Source: Trichopria drosophilae (taxonomy: Eukaryota; Arthropoda; Insecta; Hymenoptera; Diapriidae). Taken from it: 64,000 bases of DNA. A model generated the notes under the pieces. That model searched no databases. It was not told the origin of the DNA and saw only the letters and a list, made by a program, of their open reading frames with translations. Position numbers and translations under genes: made by a program. Below, in pieces: positions 22,677 to 34,036 of this stretch. Each line of letters opens with the position of its first letter. Position 1 is the first letter of the stretch. The stretch is from positions 66,741,501 to 66,805,500 of the forward strand of contig CM059584.1 in NCBI GenBank assembly GCA_030407085.1. Direction: 5' to 3'.

Positions 22677-23717
22677 CTACACGTTTCCCGTACGACTACG
22701 AGCACACGATGGGCAATTTACTGACGATTTTCCCGGATATCCACAAATAAAACAAAAGTATCCGAGGGAATCGGGACATTCTCTAAAAATATGGCCTATT
22801 TTCTTACAATTAAAACATCTTACACTATTACCTGTTAGGGGTTGAGAGGGGGCTTTTACTACTTTACTCATTAGGGGTGGAATGGAAGAAACTTCTGGTT
22901 GTGATTTTGGTTTTTGCATTGCTTTCCGGTTTAAAGGAGGTGGAGGAATTTTTGGACGATATTGCCTTAAAGGATTAATCGGGGTTTGTGGGACCGATGA
23001 TGACGTGGTAGGGCTTGGAGTACGAAAGGAAGGGGGATTTTCAGGAACTGGATCGGTAGCAGCAATTCTTATTTTTGGTCTATTTTTATTAGGGTCATAG
23101 GCATAGGTAGGACAAAAGGATAGGGAGGCAGAAGGAGGGGGCCTATATTGTTTTTCCCTCTGCATTATGTTTTCATAATGTCTACATAATTGGTACAATT
23201 CTGAGAAATTATTTACCTTTTCTCGAGAAATTCTTTCCGATAGGACTGGACGCAAATTGTGGCAGCATATAGCTAATTGTTCTTCAAGGGGAGGAGGGGT
23301 GGATAATAAATTAAAAAGACCACGTAAAGCTACTATAAAGTCTCGGGCGGATTCTTCTAAACCTTGGATACGTAGGGAAATATCTCGTCGAATACTTATT
23401 TCGGAATGCATCTGACCAAAAACCGATTTAAAACTGGAGACAAATTGATCAAAAGTGGACCAGCATCCCTGCTCTACTCGATACCAATTTAAAGCAGATC
23501 CAGTGAATGCCTCGGGGAGGGCACGCAATAATTCTTCCTCGGAGAGTTCTCGACTAACGCCGTATTCCTTTAATTTTAGCAGGAAAATTTCGGCGTCTTC
23601 GTCGTCCTCTCCGGAAAATTTTGGACCTTGGGTTCTCCATTGCTCAACGATCGTGGAGGGATAAATTATAGGTTTGGTCAGGGGGAAAATGGACAGTATG
23701 ACGAGAGGGAGGATCAC
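22677..23717 (-). CDS. gag: Gypsy gag: capsid and nucleocapsid
   Basis: 346 residues. Capsid-type region (WRTQGPKFSGEDDEDAEIFL ... GSALNWYR ... EQLAICCHNLRP) and a nucleocapsid with two zinc knuckles: CFNCKKIGHIFREC (CX2CX4HX4C) and CFICGYPGKSSVNC (His replaced). Gag packages the element RNA into particles. The first ~25 residues are out of frame: the natural N terminus lies in the frame at 23644-24426, so gag carries a frameshift near 23660-23700. Confidence 0.85.
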   Translation of the reverse strand: MILPLVILSIFPLTKPIIYPSTIVEQWRTQGPKFSGEDDEDAEIFLLKLKEYGVSRELSEEELLRALPEAFTGSALNWYRVEQGCWSTFDQFVSSFKSVFGQMHSEISIRRDISLRIQGLEESARDFIVALRGLFNLLSTPPPLEEQLAICCHNLRPVLSERISREKVNNFSELYQLCRHYENIMQREKQYRPPPSASLSFCPTYAYDPNKNRPKIRIAATDPVPENPPSFRTPSPTTSSSVPQTPINPLRQYRPKIPPPPLNRKAMQKPKSQPEVSSIPPLMSKVVKAPSQPLTGNSVRCFNCKKIGHIFRECPDSLGYFCFICGYPGKSSVNCPSCARSRTGNV

Positions 23718-24426
23718 AGGTTATATTTGGGTTAATAATGGGAGGAGTGGCAGGGGCTAAGGAAATTGTAGGGATAGTTGAGGATCTTAAAAGGGTATTT
23801 GAATGGGTAGGTGGTTCAGGATGACTGGACTGATCTTCCATAAAAGATTCTGGGTCTTTATAAAATACGCGAGATCGATCGGAAGGAAAAATAAGGGAAG
23901 GATCCCGTACGCGAGCGCCAAGCTCCTGGGCGGCGCTAGTAGTAACGGTGCTAGGGGGTACAGTATTTTGTAAGGGGTTCCGGATTATATTTCCTATTAC
24001 TGGGTCACTTAATGCTTTACCAAGGGTAACTGGTAATGCTTCACCTCTACCATCCACTGCTTCATTCCAATCAACATCGGAATCGGGGTAAGTAGTTAAC
24101 ACCTTATATCGTGTTAACCGATCTTGCATTATTCTAAAGTCACCGCTAAAAGCAATTTCAGCCCTATCGCATTCTTTAATAAAATCTAAGAAATTCATAT
24201 TTTCAATGCTCTCTAATATGGCTTCATATTGCTCTTTCGTGGCCTTTCGGGATTCTGAAGCAGTAGAGGTAGTGGTCACAAAAGTTGCAGTCACGGGTAC
24301 TGTAGTTATTATTGGAGGGGTTATTGTTGGGACTGTCGCACTAGTGGTAGTTGTTGGTACTTCCGGTGTCGGGGTGGTATTGTGGGCAACATGATTATCC
24401 CAGAACAGTCTGTATTGTTCCGCCAT
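23644..24426 (-). pseudogene. Gypsy gag N-terminal part
   Basis: 260 residues starting MAEQYRLFWDNHVAHN, with a Thr/Val/Pro-rich stretch (~15-55) and a region that runs up to the capsid start. The frame ends in a stop where the capsid frame has already begun. The two overlap by about 74 bp and together make one gag gene broken by one shift. The ATG at 24426 directly follows an A/T-rich leader, consistent with the natural start. Confidence 0.65.
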
Positions 24427-25146
24427 TGTTTTTTTTTTTTTTTTTTAAAACAAAAAAAAATAAACAAAAAAAATAATAATTTTATCACAAAAAAAATATA
24501 TATAAAAATAAATAAAATATTCTAAATTAATTCAAATAAAAAAAAAAATAAAAAATTTTATTTTTAAATCAATAATAAAAAAAAATTAAATTTAATAATA
24601 ACACCCACACAAAAAAAAATATTTAATAAAAAAAATTTAATTCACTTTAAACCAATTCAAATTATTAAATTCAATAATAATAAATCGAAAGAAAAAAATA
24701 ACAAAATTTAATTCACGGTTATCACACATTCAATTCAAATTAACACTGGGAGGGGAGGGGGAAATTTTCGAACACCATAAAATTTGAAAATCTTTAACTT
24801 AATTAATAATTTCACTTCCCAAATAATTAATAGAAGGAAAACTTATTTCCAATGTTAACAAGAAAACCTGAAAGAAAATATCTATTATTTCATTCACATA
24901 AAATTTTTCATATAATAATTGCACCATATATATCATATCACATATATTTAAATTTATATTACATATATTATATTACATTTATTAATAATTATGTATTGGG
25001 AAATGGGGTTCAGGGAATTCAGAGAAATACTGTTGTTCAAAAAATTTTCTGTTGGTCACGCGAGCCAACAACCGTTTCGCGAGACCGTTACACTTAAAAT
25101 TTTCTTTTCTTTTAATTTTTACTATTTCACTTTTTAATTTTCCGGG
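24427..25146 (-). other. Gypsy leader, A/T low complexity
   Basis: Very A-rich on the plus strand (24427-24720), then AT-rich. It lies between the primer-site candidate and gag and has no open frame of interest. A long AT-rich leader also precedes gag in the plus-strand Gypsy element at 29823-32026. Confidence 0.5.
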
Positions 25147-25165
25147 CCACACGTTGGCTGCGCCA
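25147..25165 (-). promoter_or_regulatory. Candidate primer binding site
   Basis: The minus strand reads TGGCGCAGCCAACGTGTGG, beginning with the TGG that pairs with a tRNA CCA end and lying just inside the candidate 5' LTR. Similar TGGCGC starts are common in insect Gypsy elements. The tRNA is not assigned. Confidence 0.45.
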
Positions 25166-25167
25166 TT

Positions 25168-25568
25168 TACAACCGTATTGAGTCCCGACGACACGGGGAC
25201 TCTGGTTTTTACTCTAAAAAAAAAGGGGGGAATAAAAAAATAACAATTATCAAAGGGGATATGTGGGTATTGATATATATTTTAAAAGGGGAAATTACAA
25301 AATTGTGGGGGAGGACTTTACTAAATATAATATAAAAAATATAATAAAAATAATTCGCCGCGCACTGTGCACAGTACTTACTTTTGTTTCGGTATCTCGA
25401 GATTCGCACAATATATTAATATTCACACACGAATACAACACAAAATGATTTTTGTACGCAATATAATTTTGATAATCAGTTGTTCGCCTTAACGGTTCAC
25501 ACAGAAGTGAAGTGAAGATGGTCTGACCCGTTTCCATCACGCCACAGCGTCAGTCCTGGATACTAACT
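25168..25568 (-). repeat. Candidate 5' LTR (AGTTA-type start)
   Basis: On the minus strand this ~400-bp segment starts AGTTAGTATCC and ends next to the primer-site candidate. AGTTA starts are known in gypsy-like LTRs of insects. A second copy was not found downstream of pol, so the LTR call rests on position only. Confidence 0.35.
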
Positions 25569-25719
25569 TTCAGGGGACAAACAAAAAGGAAAAATAATTA
25601 CGAATAAGGACGAATTTAAGACAACGTAAGGACAAAGACGGGGAACATAATTTTGGCAATGCTGGGAATAGTAGGGCAAGTCTAAGTTTTCAAAAAGGGG
25701 TGGGCGACTGAATGAGGTT

Positions 25720-25915
25720 TCTGCACGAGTGCGACGAACATTCACTCGGCACTGGAAGGGGTAATGATATATGTAACGAGTGCGACAAGCGCAGACAATA
25801 TTGATGACGAATTAGTAATTGTACATTGGGCCATGAGTGCGACGAACGTCGACTCGATGAGCGCGACAGCAATAGTCTATTCCATGCATGAGTGCGACGA
25901 ACGTCGACTACGCGA
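25720..25915. repeat. Cluster of GAGTGCGACGAACGTCGACT-like motifs
   Basis: Five partial to full copies of the 20-mer lie at about 25727, 25778, 25832, 25858 and 25888. The core CGACG-AA-CGTCG is an inverted repeat. The cluster is just upstream of the spliced reading frame at 26163-26614, so it could be a promoter-proximal binding-site array. That role is inference. Confidence 0.5.
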
Positions 25916-26162
25916 ATATGGAAGGTAGACAGAGACTCTGTACAAATGAATTGACCAATAGGGACTGAGTTTGATCAAGATGGCCGACGAGTTGCGCGTA
26001 AAACTGCGCGATAGCCAGTCCACGGTGAACGACGACTGAAGTGACAGGTCGTCTCGGTTTTCGAGATTTTCGAGTGTTTTGAAGTGAATAATTTAAAGTT
26101 TGTGCGGGTTTTCGTGTGTGGTTCACTCCGGGTCCGAGTGCCAAAGGATCGGGTACAGGAGA

Positions 26163-26614
26163 ATGCAATCGGAGTCATCCTCTCGACGGCAATGGAAAAC
26201 GGAGTTTGGAGTTTTGGAGGAAGGCGAAAAGGAGCAGCAGTTACGGTAAGTTTAAACTTTAATTATTAAGGACTATTTCTTTGTGTAAGGATGGGTAAAT
26301 TTATGTTTCAGGAACAGGACGTCAGCCAGCAGCGATTCCGGCACGAGGAAGCAGACCATCGGAACAGCTGAGTGCACATGTAAGTATAGTGTTTACATTT
26401 CTTTAATATATTTTTCCTCTTCCTTGGACGATGACAATACTTAGTTACGACAATGACAGATTCCTTATTTAAACAATTATGATTAATAATTTCTATGTTT
26501 ACAGGTACATCTTCTATGGACAGCTCTACGAGATGGGACGAAGACACCGACGAATTGACAGGACGAGCACCAACATTGGGGAACGGTTCCTGGGGATGGT
26601 TAAGTGGATTCTGA
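26163..26614 (+). CDS. Candidate three-exon small protein (86 aa when spliced)
   Basis: Three exons (26163-26245, 26312-26379, 26505-26614) are bounded by canonical sites: donor GTAAGT at 26246, acceptor TTTCAG ending 26311, donor GTAAGT at 26380, acceptor TTTACAG ending 26504. The frame stays open across both joins for 86 codons and ends at TGA 26612. A further GTAAGT donor at 26652 suggests the transcript went on to the right, where the DUF7869 element now lies. The protein is Ser/Thr/Glu-rich and not recognised. It could be a host gene's 5' exons or part of an unrecognised element. It is short enough for chance to be possible. Confidence 0.3.
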
Positions 26615-26710
26615 CGGGACGATGCACCAATCTTCAGTCTTCTTTCTTGAGGTAAGTATTTTAGTTGGGAACGCAAGTAGACGGACTGTCTACTTTGTGT
26701 TACAAAGTAT

Positions 26711-27596
26711 CTATAGTAAACACATTACTTGACGTTTTTTGTTTTTTCCATAGCACCCAAAATTACGATCACACTGGTTGTAGGAATGTCCGCGCACGGG
26801 AAAAATTTGCATTACTGTGATATTGTACGATTTAGCGAGCCATGAACAAAATTTAATTACTAAATGATTTTTATTTTGTCCCCCACAGGCGTCAGAAAAC
26901 AAAATAACATTTTTTACATGATTATTTTTTTTTAGATAACCTTGCAAAAAGTGGAATAATAGTGATACGACGGAATTTGCTGATTTCTTTGCGGTATGTT
27001 CTAGCATCCAATAGAATGTGCTATTAGAATCATTATGACAATGCATGTTAAATATGTACATCCACATGAGACGCTTATAAAATTGTAAACTTACGGTTAG
27101 CTTTGGTAACGGAAGATTTCGCGCGTTATCAAATTCCAAAACAAGTGTAGTATAATCTTTGTTATTCTCCCTACACTTTTTCAATATTTTGTCTTTCATT
27201 TTTTTTTTATTTTTTTACATTAGCACAGTGCTGTCTGTAGTAATCTTTACAGGGGTCTTCTTTATCAAGTGAAAGTTTATTTTCACATTCTGTACAAAAA
27301 TCGCAAGTATCGGTTCGAGGCTATTTGAATGAGTAAGGACTGTATTCCTTAAACCATTTAAAGTAAGTGGAATATTTCATGTTTAAGTGCATGTCTGTAT
27401 TTTCAAAATAATATTCTTTAAATAAATTATATACTACTTTTATATTAAGCTCTGGATTTTCAAAATATAAACGTTTCGAATGAGTATAGTGCGATTTTTT
27501 GTGAGGAATGTTATTGAGATGTTTTAGCGCTAAATCATAAACGATATCGTTCATTTTCCGAGGCCTATTTGTGCGTTTACCTCTCATATCAGACAT
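26711..27596 (-). pseudogene. DUF7869-type DDE transposase, C-terminal half
   Basis: Two open segments of one gene. 27596-27321 encodes MSDMRGKRTNRPRK...FKWFKEYSPYSFK; past a stop the same coding sense continues through a Cys-rich patch (DTCDFCTECENK, about 27245-27320) into 27199-26711. That last part contains ILFSDACGGQNKNHL and FPVRGHSYNQCDRNFG, the signature of the DUF7869-type nuclease core, likely an RNase H-fold transposase. Stops and shifts at about 27235 and 27320 and the ragged 3' end show decay. The N-terminal half is at 42913-43521, because a 15.3-kb element is inserted at 27610. The element name is not assigned. Confidence 0.72.
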
Positions 27597-27925
27597 ATCC
27601 GTATTACCTACTGAAAGAAATTTCCCAGCGTAGCGCCTTGGCGCTTTCGAAACATTCCGTTAGGATCTGTGTTACGAGCGCTGCGATTAGACTGTTCGAG
27701 CCTATCGCTTTGAAACCCAAGACAATACGGTGTGGATTCTGGTCCAATCGCTGCGTCTTAGCGATCACGGCCTGGTGTCGTGATCGCCGAGACGCCGTCT
27801 ATGGAAGCCGGTCGAAACGTACAGCCTTATGTATATATCCCGGCCGTCGGGCGCGCGAATGTATTAAACAAATGACGGGGGGTTGAACTTCATCAGATAC
27901 TTCGAAAATTAAAATTGTGTATAAT

Positions 27926-28000
27926 CGTCGTAGTCGAGTGGTACAAGCGCATGAGTTAAAGCGCAGCGCGTAATTTTTTTAGTTCGATTTCGATGTCGGG
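27926..28000 (+). other. tRNA-like segment in the left arm
   Basis: TAGTCGAGTGGTACAAGCGC (A-box-like) is followed by AGTTCGATTTC (B-box-like) 40-50 bp later. The inverse copy lies at 42575-42655 in the right arm. Pol III promoter boxes inside both arms suggest that a tRNA-derived sequence became part of the element before its arms diverged. Confidence 0.5.
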
Positions 28001-28944
28001 GATTTTTTTTTATTGTTCATTTACTAAACATTTGTAACGAAAACAATTTTTTACTTGTTTACTATTAGTTATTTTATTTACAAAAATGAATTGTCAAAAA
28101 AAAATTACAAACATTAAACAATATGTTTTTGTAGAATGACATTTGTAAGAATCGAATTCTCTGTAATATTAAAAAAAATAAATGTACTATATTTTATTGT
28201 AATTTCCGAAATAATATACAAAAATTACAAGTCGTACATTTTTTCTAAAAAACTTATTGTAGTTAAAATAAGCTTGTAATTCATTATTTTTATATGTTTC
28301 AAATATAAGGTAGATCTTCCATCTAATTCCTAATATCGGGCGGTATCTTTATTTATATATACGGCAACAGTTTATATTGCATTTACGGTAAATGGAAACA
28401 TCTTGTACAGAAAAAGGAAGAAACGAAAGTATCGTGGAAACAAATTTGAGAACAAATATTTGGAACACGCGATTAATATAATGTTAAAATAAAAAGATGT
28501 TTTTTTACTTCTGCAATGAAATTGTAGTAAACTACTAACTGCTTTTTTGAAATATTTCAATACTATTAGACAATAATATTTTTATCCCGTTAGAAAACTT
28601 TTATGATTACACTAACAGCATTCTGTAAATTAGTATATCTATATAGTATAAAATCTTATTTAAATTAGTTATAGATTTTCACCAATATTTTTTAAATACC
28701 CTTTCACGACAATTTTACTTACTTTTAATTAAATTGATTTTAAGGATATATCATTCAGCAAGATCGTTATTCGTCATTCATTATTTACTTTGTTTTGCCT
28801 ACATTATGCTATTATTTATAGCTGTGGGTTTTCTTTTACGTATTAATTAATTAAATAAATATATTATACTAATGTTATTGTAATACACCGATTAAGATAT
28901 AAAAAATTAGTACATTATGTTTCAGATACTGATTTTCGTTAACC

Positions 28945-29479
28945 TGTAACGGAAAGCTGTTTCATATTTGTTTTAGTATCTAATTATAGGAAAAAGCATT
29001 CCGTTATTCCCCAGACTCCGGCGACAATTCCGCCACGTAATACGTAATAATTATAAGGCTAGAAATATTTTAGAAGTAGCAGACTACCAAGGCAGCGAGA
29101 GCCGGCAACATCGTGTGGAGAGGTACGTGCGTATTCACAGGTAATTGGGAAACCAGACCTCGAGAAATTGTTAATCGACGAACACGCGTGCGTTTTCGGT
29201 TACGAATTTTACTGTTAATAATATTAAATATTAGATTTTGCGTAAGGACAGTCGTCCATATATAGTGGGACAACTTTGTGCCAGTGGACAACCGACGTCC
29301 CCGTTTTTGAAACCCTTTGGCGAAATTGTTGAATTAGGGACAAGCGACGTCCATTATTCAAATCGACAGAAAGAGAGAGAGAGACTTGCCGTATTTTGCG
29401 ACGCACCAACTTTTGTAAGTACCGGCTCTGTCCCGGCTTTCTAGCATTTCTCTCGGGTTCTAAATATTTTCTATATATA

Positions 29480-29531
<52 letters not shown>

Positions 29532-29807
29532 AGACATAAAAAGAAAATATTTATAACCCGAGAGAAATGCTATATATATATATATATATATATAGACTTT
29601 TATTTTCCCGAAACCATATCCTTCTCCTTGAATGGTCACCTTTCGTATTTTTATTTCAAGTATTTACTCGTGTTGTTTTCTTTTTCCGGGTGGTGCCTTA
29701 GTTGTATATTGGCACCTTTGTAACTGTCGGCACGAGATCAATTTTACTTGGAATTAGACGCATAGACGTCTTATTAAAAATAATAATAAATCTAAAAGAC
29801 CGTTACA
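28945..29807 (+). repeat. 5' LTR of the plus-strand Gypsy
   Basis: It begins TGTAACGG and ends CCGTTACA (inverted ends), flanked on the left by AACC. Compared with the 3' LTR it contains extra sequence at about 29449-29575: the segment around GCATTTCTCTCGGGTT is present a second time in inverse orientation around a long (TA)n run. Otherwise the LTRs are nearly identical, so the insertion is recent. Confidence 0.92.
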
Positions 29808-29810
29808 AAA

Positions 29811-29822
29811 TGGCGCCCGAAC
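29811..29822 (+). promoter_or_regulatory. Primer binding site, Lys-tRNA type
   Basis: TGGCGCCCGAAC lies three bases after the LTR end. This 12-mer matches the start of the Lys-tRNA primer site known from lentiviruses. It would start minus-strand synthesis. Confidence 0.85.
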
Positions 29823-32026
29823 AAAATTGAATTATAAAAGTTCAACCGCGTTATTTTTTAAATTATGAATTATTTCATGATTGCACCATAGTTACAAAAT
29901 TGGCACTCGAACTTCATATAACCCTTTTGTGCTAATAATCATTAAAGGACAAATCTTTGTGTATGTGTTGTGGATGTCATATGGAAACATTGTGGAATAC
30001 AATAGTCGACAAGTATTTTTAATTAAGTATTTTTAGTTAAGTATAAGTCGATGAGTAATTGATAAGATTACTTTCCCTATTTAAACTAGACGTTTAAGAA
30101 ACAATAACATTCAAACACGTTTCAAATTATATTTTAGGAAAATAATTACTTGTCATTGTTTATATACACTTCTTGGCATCGAATTCCTAATTTAACTGAT
30201 TAGTATATATATATTTAAAATAATTATTTCAATCCTCTTTAATTTGAGTTAACGTCTATGTCAACTCAGTAAATAATCAGAGTCGATTATCATTTCGAGT
30301 TAACATTATTTAACGACTTTTATTATATTTAGATGAATAAATTCTTGTATATATAATTTCTTTTAATTAATTAAGTGGTTTATTAGTATATATGGTATTT
30401 ATTTTAGTTTTGATACTATTCCCATAATTAATGGCAGTTACAGAAACCATATAATAGTTGCACTAGTCGACTTTGCCTTAAATTTTTCAAATGTGGACTC
30501 AATGACGTTAACAATAATGATATAGTCAGTAATTGGTTAATAAAATAGTATATAATTGTAGTTTGTCTTTTATAAGTGGTGTATTAATATTTAGAAGTCT
30601 AATTGAAACTATTAGTTCAAAATTGATATCAATTCTTGAAGTACATAACTCTTATATACGTTGACGTCTAATCTATATTCGCTGTTCGACTTTTATTATA
30701 GACAGTTGACTTTTATTGAAAATAGTCGACTGATATTAAAAATAGTCGACTGATATTGACAAAGTCGACTGATAGTGAGTATGGTCGACTAAAATAATCA
30801 GATATTGAAGTGAACGATAAAATTTCAAACGTGTTTGTGTTGGTGATCAACGTTATTTGAATGTTTCTTGACTTGGAAATATTTTAATGGTTAATTCAAC
30901 TGTAATTCAAAGAAATGTCTAAAGGTTTATTCTAATATAATTACATTTAATAAGTGAAAGAGAAAAGTATTATTAGTTGATGTCAATTGTGAATGCCTTA
31001 GTATTTTTTTTAAAATAAAGATTAATTATACTGACTTGATTAGGTTGATTAACATGTTAGTATTTAAGTATAGGCTCATTGTTAAAACGTTGCGATGAAT
31101 CAAATTAGAAAAGTCGGTCGATCATTAACATTAAAATTAATATAAAGTGTTGTCTTTATTTTACTAATTAGACGACAAGGACTACTTGTTTTAAGGTTAG
31201 GTTTTACATTATTTCTGCAATAAAACTACGAATTGGTTTAAAATCCCTAAGATTTAAAAGGTATAGTTAATTAATTGTAGGTTTAATTTAAAATTAAACG
31301 ACGAATTAATAAATAGACGACCAAGTCTAAGTAACGGAAAGCGTTGGTGTGAAATTTAGTTTAATGATGACTCTATAAAATTAAAAATTGTTTTAAAATC
31401 CTAATAGTTGGTGCAAGGAGCTAACTAATAGAAGCCATCAAATAAACATTGGAAAGTCAGAAAACGATTTTAACTAATTTTTTTATTGTTGGTGTACTTT
31501 TAAAGATTTAAATTATAATTAAGTCGTCTATTTAATCAAATATTTTTGTAAAGAAGACGATTGAGAGTGGATTATGGTGTTTTAAAAATAGGAGGTCAAA
31601 TTAATTGACGAAAATTTTAACTTGTAAATTATTTTATATATTCAGACGTAAAATTTCAAAAAAATTTATTTTAATTATTTAACAAAAGCATTAAGTGATC
31701 TAAATAGAATAATTGTGAATACGTCTTAATAATTTATGTTAAAGTGAAATTCAAATTGTGTATTTTTAATAATTGACATAAGTCGATACTAATTTATTGA
31801 AACTCTGGTTTTATTAATTAGACGTCTTAAAAATTACAATTAAATATTTTATTTATTTTTTTTAATTATTATTATTATTTAAATTTTTTTTTTTTAATTT
31901 TCTTGTTAATTTTTTTTTCAATTAATTATTTTTTTTATTTTATTTTTTTTACTTATTTGTTAATTTTTTTTATTTTTTTTTCAATTTAATTTTTTTTTTC
32001 ACTATTTTTGGCTCTTAATTAAATGA
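29823..32026 (+). other. Gypsy leader, AT-rich, 2.2 kb
   Basis: No open frame of note. Near 30700-30790 the word AGTCGACTGATATT or close variants recurs four times at ~22-bp spacing. From 31850 to 32020 there is a T-rich low-complexity run directly before gag. Confidence 0.6.
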
Positions 32027-34006
32027 ATGGAAGACTTCGTCTGGTTTACGGTGTTTGTAAGTATTGGCATAATATTAACTTATTTGATTACCGAAAATAT
32101 AGAAAACCGAATTAATAAGAAAACGATGAGCCAAGACGAATACCGTGAATTGGACGAATGGGTATTCCATTTGTCAACCTATGAATTGGACGAGGCATTA
32201 GAACGCCTCGAATTGAATAAATCGGGTCGACCAGGAATTCGTGTCAATCGTCTTCTAGATCGACTGGAAGGAAACTATACCGCGGCGGACTTTGAACAGT
32301 CTAGATTAGGGGAAAACGAATCACAGTCTAGAGCGCGTCGCGATGTTTTATTAAAGACTTTCGTGGGTTTTATTGAAGAGACCCAAAATAGAAGTAAACG
32401 TAGAGTTCAGGCTCAAGTACACGAAGAACAAGAATCGTCGCCAGCGAACCGTAGAAAAGAAATCAATGATTTGATCCAGGATTCCATTCAAGAGGATAAT
32501 TCGAATCAAGACGGACCAGATTTAAATGAATTGGCCCAGCAAGTAAGCCAACTAGTCATTCAACAGTTGAGAAGTGAATGGCCAAATAGGGCGAATAGTA
32601 CCACATTAGACCAGGCGACTAGGGCGGAAAAAGTTACATTTCGTGATACCTTCGATATCAACTACCCTTCACCGCCAGAAGCGATACGAATGGTAGAGGA
32701 GGTACACAAGTTACCACAACAGAGCAGAGCGCATCTTGGAGACCTAGGGGAGAGGTCACCCAGCCAGAATGTCTCTAGGGAGGGGGGAAGTCGTTCATTT
32801 GAGCTAAACGAAAATAATAGCCGACGCAACGATCAAGACAGAAATCGTAATATGCTATATCAAACCCTACGAACTAAAGACTTAGGAGAAATTGTTCGTC
32901 GATGGAACGTCACCTATTCCGGTGATGATCAACATAGTGTCGACTTTTTAATACGAGTGCAGGAATGTAGTCTAATGTCAGGAACATCACAAGAGGAACT
33001 CTTACAAGCTCTACCTTATTTGTTGACTGGTGTAGCGCTGCAATGATATCGCTTCTCAAATAAGAAATGGCGTACTTGGGCGGATTTCTGCAAGGATGCC
33101 AGATCGTGTTATGGTGTCGACAGAAATGTTCAACATCGCCTAGAAAAAGAAGTACATATGCGTACTCAAGGCCCAGACGAGTCAGTCCGAGACTACATGA
33201 TCTGTCTTCAGTCTATTTTAAATAGATGGGTGCCGACGCCATCAATGGAAATTCAATTAGACTGGCTACATCAAAATCTGCGTCCAGAGCTGCAGATGGC
33301 CGTACATAGAGAGGGGATCCAATCGTTTGACGATCTTTTATATCAAGCACGGGAGGCCGAGAGGATCATTAAATGTAGTCAGGCATATCGACCACCACCT
33401 GCGCCTGAATACTCATTTTGCCCGGAAGTTGCATATCGTGGCAAAGCAAAAGGGGCGATTAGGAAAAATGTGGACTTTGCTGCAATGGACGTAAATAAAG
33501 TAGTCGTCCAGGATAAGAACAAGTCGACTCCATCAGTTGCATCCGTATCAGAGTGGGACGTCAAGAAAATTGTCGAGGATACCTGTACAAAATTATTGGG
33601 GTCTTTGGAAAAACGTCTGGTATCAGCACTTGATTCAAAAATTACAGGCGCCATTACTTCATTAAAAAGAGAGATGTCTCCGCAAGATAACAGACGACCT
33701 ATTCAAGACCGAGGACAACAGACGCTACCTTCTGGCCAACGTGCGACGAACGCTAGAAGAATATGGTCAGCGCCAAAAAGACGTGGGTACACTCCAACTC
33801 ATCAGGGTCCAACGAGGAACAAAGAAGAAGTGACGCCACCTGTTGGGAATTCCAATAAATCGTTCACTTCTGGATCCTACATAGCGGCGCAGGCAAGGAG
33901 AGGGGACAATCCCGGAAATGGAGTTAAATGTTATAATTGCCAATTACCGGGTTATACGAAATTTAGTTGCCCTCGATGCTGGGAAAACGAGATCAGGGAT
34001 GCGTAA
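32027..34006 (+). pseudogene. gag: Gypsy gag with one in-frame TGA
   Basis: One reading frame of about 660 codons from the ATG at 32027 to the TAA at 34004-34006, interrupted only by TGA at 33044-33046, where related gags have Trp. The N-terminal part has a hydrophobic start (FVWFTVFVSIGIILTYLI), then a charged middle. Capsid-type sequence spans the stop, and one zinc knuckle (CYNCQLPGYTKFSC) has Tyr at the His position. Gag would form particles. Without readthrough only a 339-residue product is made. The following pol is in the same frame after one TAA, so termination suppression or loss of a shift site are both possible. Confidence 0.85.
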
Positions 34007-34036
34007 AGGAGGAAACCTATCCCGTCGGATGTTCAT

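Noticed and set aside
28372..28560. 62-codon minus-strand frame, repeated at 38502-38690 and (opposite strand) at 42013-42201
   Set aside because: Present three times because it lies in the repeated arm sequence; AT-rich, no motif, not conserved as protein in the diverged right arm.
29070..29444. Frames of 61-73 codons in the 5' LTR and again in the 3' LTR
   Set aside because: LTR sequence; no known LTR-encoded protein motif.
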